DNA of 64,000 bases from Micromonospora sp. NBRC 110009. Lineage in GTDB: Bacteria > Actinomycetota > Actinomycetes > Mycobacteriales > Micromonosporaceae. The notes under the pieces are model-generated. The model was given only the letters and a program-made list of their open reading frames with translations. It was not told where the DNA came from and did not search any database. The stretch covers positions 5,394,001 through 5,458,000 of the forward strand of contig NZ_CP130427.1 of NCBI RefSeq assembly GCF_030518795.1. The letters are read 5' to 3'. Below are positions 61,370 to 64,000 of this stretch, in pieces. The translations under genes and the position numbers were made by a program. Position 1 is the first letter of the stretch. Each line of letters starts with the position of its first letter.

Positions 61370-63143
61370 CCCACGGCGCGGATCTCGTGCCGCTCTGATC
61401 GTCGCGACCTCGTCCTATCTCGACCCCACCTTCCGCGGGCTGCGGGCCCCAACGAGCGATGCTACGGATCTTGCGACGGTTCTGAGCGATCCCGCCATCG
61501 GCAACTTCCAGGTCACCTCACTGATTAACCCGGCCAGTCAGCAGCTGAAGGTCGGCGTTGACGAGTACCTCTCTGAGCGCGCCCTCGGGGATCTGCTCGT
61601 CGTGTACATATCCGGCCACGGCGTCCGAGACGCGCGTGGCCGGCTGTACTTCGTGGCGACTGACACCCTCTACTCCCGACTCTCGGCCACCGGGGTCGAA
61701 GCGTTGTGGCTGCTGGATCGCTTGGAGGAGTGCGCCGCGACACAGCAGGTGGTTATCTTGGACTGCTGCTTCAGCGGGGCCTTCGCAGCGGGAGCCAAGG
61801 GCGGTTCTGACGACCTCTCCCGAGACCTCGCAGAGCTGTCGGCGCGGGGGCGCGGCCGGATCGTCCTCACCGCCTCCCGCGCGACCGAGTATTCGTTCGA
61901 GGGCCAGGCGGTGCCCGGCTCTACGATCACCGGATCCGTCTTCACCGCCGGCTTAATCGACGGGCTTAAGTCCAGCACGGCGGGCCTGAGCAACCTCGGG
62001 CGCATTTCGGTGGAGGACGCCTTCCGGCACGCCTGCGATTTCGTCCAGCGGCACGGCGTCAACCAGACGCCACAACGGTGGAGCTACGGCGCCGAGGGCA
62101 CGATATGGCTGGCCTACGCGCCACGACCGAAACCCACGTCCCCGCCCTCGCCATACACCGCTCCCGAGGCAGGGTCCGATGCTGCCCCCGAACTCGACGT
62201 ACGGCACATCGCCTCGTCGCCTCCCAATTCGAAACCCCGGCAATCACACCAAACCCCTGTACCGCAAAGGTTGCCGCCATCTGGAGGGACCGTTATCGGG
62301 TGGGGCGGCCGCAACCCGAGCCTGACCCGCGCCTTCGCCACTGTCCTCGAGTTCGGCAGGCTCGCCGTACCAGCTGGACTGCGCGGGGTAACGGCGATAT
62401 CCGCCGGAAGCCGGCACGCGCTCGCACTGACCACCGACGGAAGCGTGCTGGGATGGGGAGAGAACACCTTCGGGCAGACTCGGGTCCCAGTGCGACGGCT
62501 CCGCGGCGTACGAGCGATCGCAGCCGGCGGCGCGCACAGCCTGGCGCTCTGCACCGACGGCACGGTTGCCGGCTGGGGCAACAACAACGGCGGCCAGGCA
62601 AAGACGCCGAAGACAGTCTGCCAGGCCGTCCAGGTAGCAGCGGGCGGCTGGCACAGCCTGGCGCTCCTGCACGACGGGACGGTCGCGGCCTGGGGCGAAA
62701 ACCGCGACGGCCAGACGCGGGTACCCCTCGGGCTGCAGGACATTGTCTCCGTCGCCGCTGGCGAGGCGCACAGCCTCGCCCTGCACGTTGACGGCACCGT
62801 GACGGCGTGGGGGCGCAACAACTACGGCCAGTCCAGCATCCCCGCGGCGGCGGTAGACGTGGTCACCATCGCCGCAGGCGGCTCGTACAGCATCGCCCTG
62901 CGGCGCGATGGACAGATCATCTCGTGGGGCCGGGCACCCACCGGGTCCGCCCCGCGTCGTCTGGAAGGCGCGCTCGGGCTCTCCGCCGGTGAATCACATT
63001 GCCTGGCGCTCGGCCGCGATGGCGTGCTGCACGCCTGGGGTGACAACAGCTACGAGCAGTGCGACATCCCGCATGGCCTCGGGGAACTCACCGCGGTCAG
63101 CGCTGGCGGCACCTTCAGCCTGGCGCTGGTCGCCGAACGGTGA
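61344..63143 (+). CDS. Caspase-like peptidase with C-terminal RCC1 repeats
   Basis: 599 aa from TTG 61344 (GAGG upstream, 26-bp overlap with the EACC1-like gene); an ATG at 61284 would overlap 86 bp. Residues ~12-240 are a C14 caspase/metacaspase-like domain: RAALIVATSSYLDPTFRGLR, the catalytic His92 in YISGHGVRD and Cys142 in VILDCCFSG. A Pro/Ser linker (~255-312) leads to seven RCC1-type repeats (GSVLGWGENTFGQTRVP, GTVAGWGNNNGGQAKTP and similar, to the end) that form a beta-propeller, here a likely sensor or substrate-binding module. A caspase with a propeller beside EACC1 suggests an inducible proteolytic suicide effector. Confidence 0.85.
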   Translation: MLTTAPTRDPRRGSRAALIVATSSYLDPTFRGLRAPTSDATDLATVLSDPAIGNFQVTSLINPASQQLKVGVDEYLSERALGDLLVVYISGHGVRDARGRLYFVATDTLYSRLSATGVEALWLLDRLEECAATQQVVILDCCFSGAFAAGAKGGSDDLSRDLAELSARGRGRIVLTASRATEYSFEGQAVPGSTITGSVFTAGLIDGLKSSTAGLSNLGRISVEDAFRHACDFVQRHGVNQTPQRWSYGAEGTIWLAYAPRPKPTSPPSPYTAPEAGSDAAPELDVRHIASSPPNSKPRQSHQTPVPQRLPPSGGTVIGWGGRNPSLTRAFATVLEFGRLAVPAGLRGVTAISAGSRHALALTTDGSVLGWGENTFGQTRVPVRRLRGVRAIAAGGAHSLALCTDGTVAGWGNNNGGQAKTPKTVCQAVQVAAGGWHSLALLHDGTVAAWGENRDGQTRVPLGLQDIVSVAAGEAHSLALHVDGTVTAWGRNNYGQSSIPAAAVDVVTIAAGGSYSIALRRDGQIISWGRAPTGSAPRRLEGALGLSAGESHCLALGRDGVLHAWGDNSYEQCDIPHGLGELTAVSAGGTFSLALVAER

Positions 63144-63252
63144 CCCAGCGAGCGCCTGTAGCTCATCAACGCCGCGGGCGGCTGCCCGGCTGTCATGGCT
63201 GTGAGTAATTCACGGGTGACGTGAACGTGATCCTCATGTTTGACTGAGGTCT

Positions 63253-64000
63253 ATGCGAGCGGGGCAGGCGCGACTGGCGATCGACTGCGGAAGCGCCAGC
63301 ACCACCGCCGTGGTGGCGTGGCCGGACGGCACCTCACTGCCGCTGATGTTCGACGGGGAACCCGCGCTGCCCAGCGCAGTCCTGCTGTCCCCGGACGGGG
63401 ACACGCTGACGGGCCACCAGGCGTGGCAGTCCGCCTCCGGCGCCCCGGAGCGGTTCATTCCGCACCCGCGCCAGCCTCTCGACCAGCGGATGACCGTCGC
63501 AGGATCGGAGGTCGATCCCCTCGACATGGTCGCGGGAACCCTGCGTCGAGTCACTCAGGAGGCGCAGCAGGTCGCCGGTTCCGACATCGAGGATGTGCGG
63601 CTGGTCGTGCCAGCAGGGTGGGGCCCGAGGCGGCGGACGTGGATGCGTCACGCCGCGCACCGGGCAAGCCTGTCCCAACCCACGCTGATCGAGGCGCCGG
63701 TGGCGGTCGCCGGGCACCTCCTTGCCGTAGGGGTGCAGCTGCCGGTCGGGTCGTTCATCGCGGTCTGCGACGTCGGCGCGGGGGCGGAGGTCAGCGTCCT
63801 GCGGCGCGGCCCTGCTGGGTTCGAGGTCCTCGCCACCCTGGCCGACCCGAACGCCGGCGGCACCGCCATCGACGAAGCCCTCGCCGCCCTGCTCGGCGGC
63901 ACCAGCCCTGACCAAGGTGACGGTGAACGGTGGGCGCTGATGGCCAGCGTCCGAACCGGCAAGCACGCCCTGGCCGACCACGTCGCCGTCACGATCCCGC
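63253..64000 (+). CDS. Hsp70/actin-fold ATPase, 3' partial
   Basis: 249 codons from ATG 63253 to the window end with no stop. RLAIDCGSASTTAVVAWPDG is the phosphate-1 motif of the Hsp70 family, FIAVCDVGAGAEVSVL the phosphate-2 motif, and NAGGTAIDEALAALL the following conserved block (as in GGxxxD of DnaK). PALPSAVLLSPDG and LVVPAGWGPRRRTWM also fit. It sits 110 bp after the caspase-RCC1 gene on the same strand. Hsp70-like ATPases are known companions of EACC1-type systems, so it is probably part of the same operon. The substrate-binding half is outside the window. Confidence 0.8.
   Translation, partial: MRAGQARLAIDCGSASTTAVVAWPDGTSLPLMFDGEPALPSAVLLSPDGDTLTGHQAWQSASGAPERFIPHPRQPLDQRMTVAGSEVDPLDMVAGTLRRVTQEAQQVAGSDIEDVRLVVPAGWGPRRRTWMRHAAHRASLSQPTLIEAPVAVAGHLLAVGVQLPVGSFIAVCDVGAGAEVSVLRRGPAGFEVLATLADPNAGGTAIDEALAALLGGTSPDQGDGERWALMASVRTGKHALADHVAVTIP

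Overview
The window is very GC-rich, with codon third positions dominated by G/C, many GTG starts, 1- to 8-bp start/stop overlaps and TAnnnT-type -10 boxes. Its gene families (DivIVA-domain small proteins, EACC1-type components, KS-AOS lipid genes, ISL3 and IS5 relics) fit a filamentous actinomycete. My best guess is the Micromonosporaceae (Micromonospora/Salinispora/Actinoplanes group). The family assignment is inference; no rRNA or housekeeping marker is present.

The window reads as a defence and accessory-gene island repeatedly rearranged by homologous recombination. (1) 1-12.4 kb: three large nucleic-acid motor proteins in a row, namely a DinG-type/RecQ fusion (5'-truncated by the window edge), a 2207-aa SNF2 helicase with three Cys-rich zinc clusters, and a UvrD-type helicase with a RelE-like N-terminus. 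(2) 12.4-15.0 kb: a PUA/EVE-like protein, an AlpA-like HTH, a DivIVA-domain protein, a hypothetical and a DUF429 protein, resembling the edge of an integrated element. (3) 15.2-22.3 kb: a four-gene overlapping operon of unknown protein, PLD nuclease-like protein, SNF2-type helicase and a 127-aa protein. (4) 22.3-24.9 kb: an XRE-HTH/GTPase fusion cassette bracketed by a 52-bp direct repeat copied from the 3' end of the preceding operon. (5) 25.0-26.6 kb: an older duplicate of a module found again at 37.9-39.6 kb (280-aa gene, divergent 164-aa gene, start of a giant helicase gene). (6) 27.0-28.6 kb: a frameshifted HTH/helical-repeat gene whose intact paralogue is at 57.3-59.0 kb. (7) 29.1-36.5 kb: a six-gene lipid-type biosynthetic operon (FAAL, cyclopropane-fatty-acid-synthase-like methyltransferase, ACP, acyl-ACP desaturase, KS-ACP-alpha-oxoamine synthase, LCM-type methyltransferase). 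(8) 36.7-37.8 kb: a HEPN-like/CBS protein and a leaderless small gene. (9) 37.9-45.5 kb: second module copy followed by an intact 2004-aa DUF4011-helicase-nuclease-DUF3320 protein of the Hhe defence type. (10) 45.5-51.2 kb: transposase relics around an HTH protein, a membrane protein and a YdcF/DUF218 protein. (11) 51.6-55.3 kb: a secreted 1225-aa protein with three DNA-identical 543-bp repeats. (12) 55.6-57.0 kb: an intact ISL3-type insertion sequence with an 8-bp target duplication. (13) 59.5-64 kb: a membrane protein, an EACC1-like protein, a caspase-RCC1 protein and an Hsp70/actin-fold ATPase (truncated by the window end), resembling a counter-invader or suicide system.

The genes form several independent conflict systems rather than one pathway. 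Short homologous scraps of the same genes (14.05, 25.0-26.6, 28.8, 37.9-39.6 kb; and 27.0, 57.06, 59.0 kb) mark where cargo has been exchanged. The strongest candidates for undescribed biology are the three-motor cluster at the left edge, the PLD/helicase operon with the XRE-GTPase cassette at its end, the KS-ACP-AOS lipid operon carried inside the island, and the EACC1-caspase-RCC1-Hsp70 operon.
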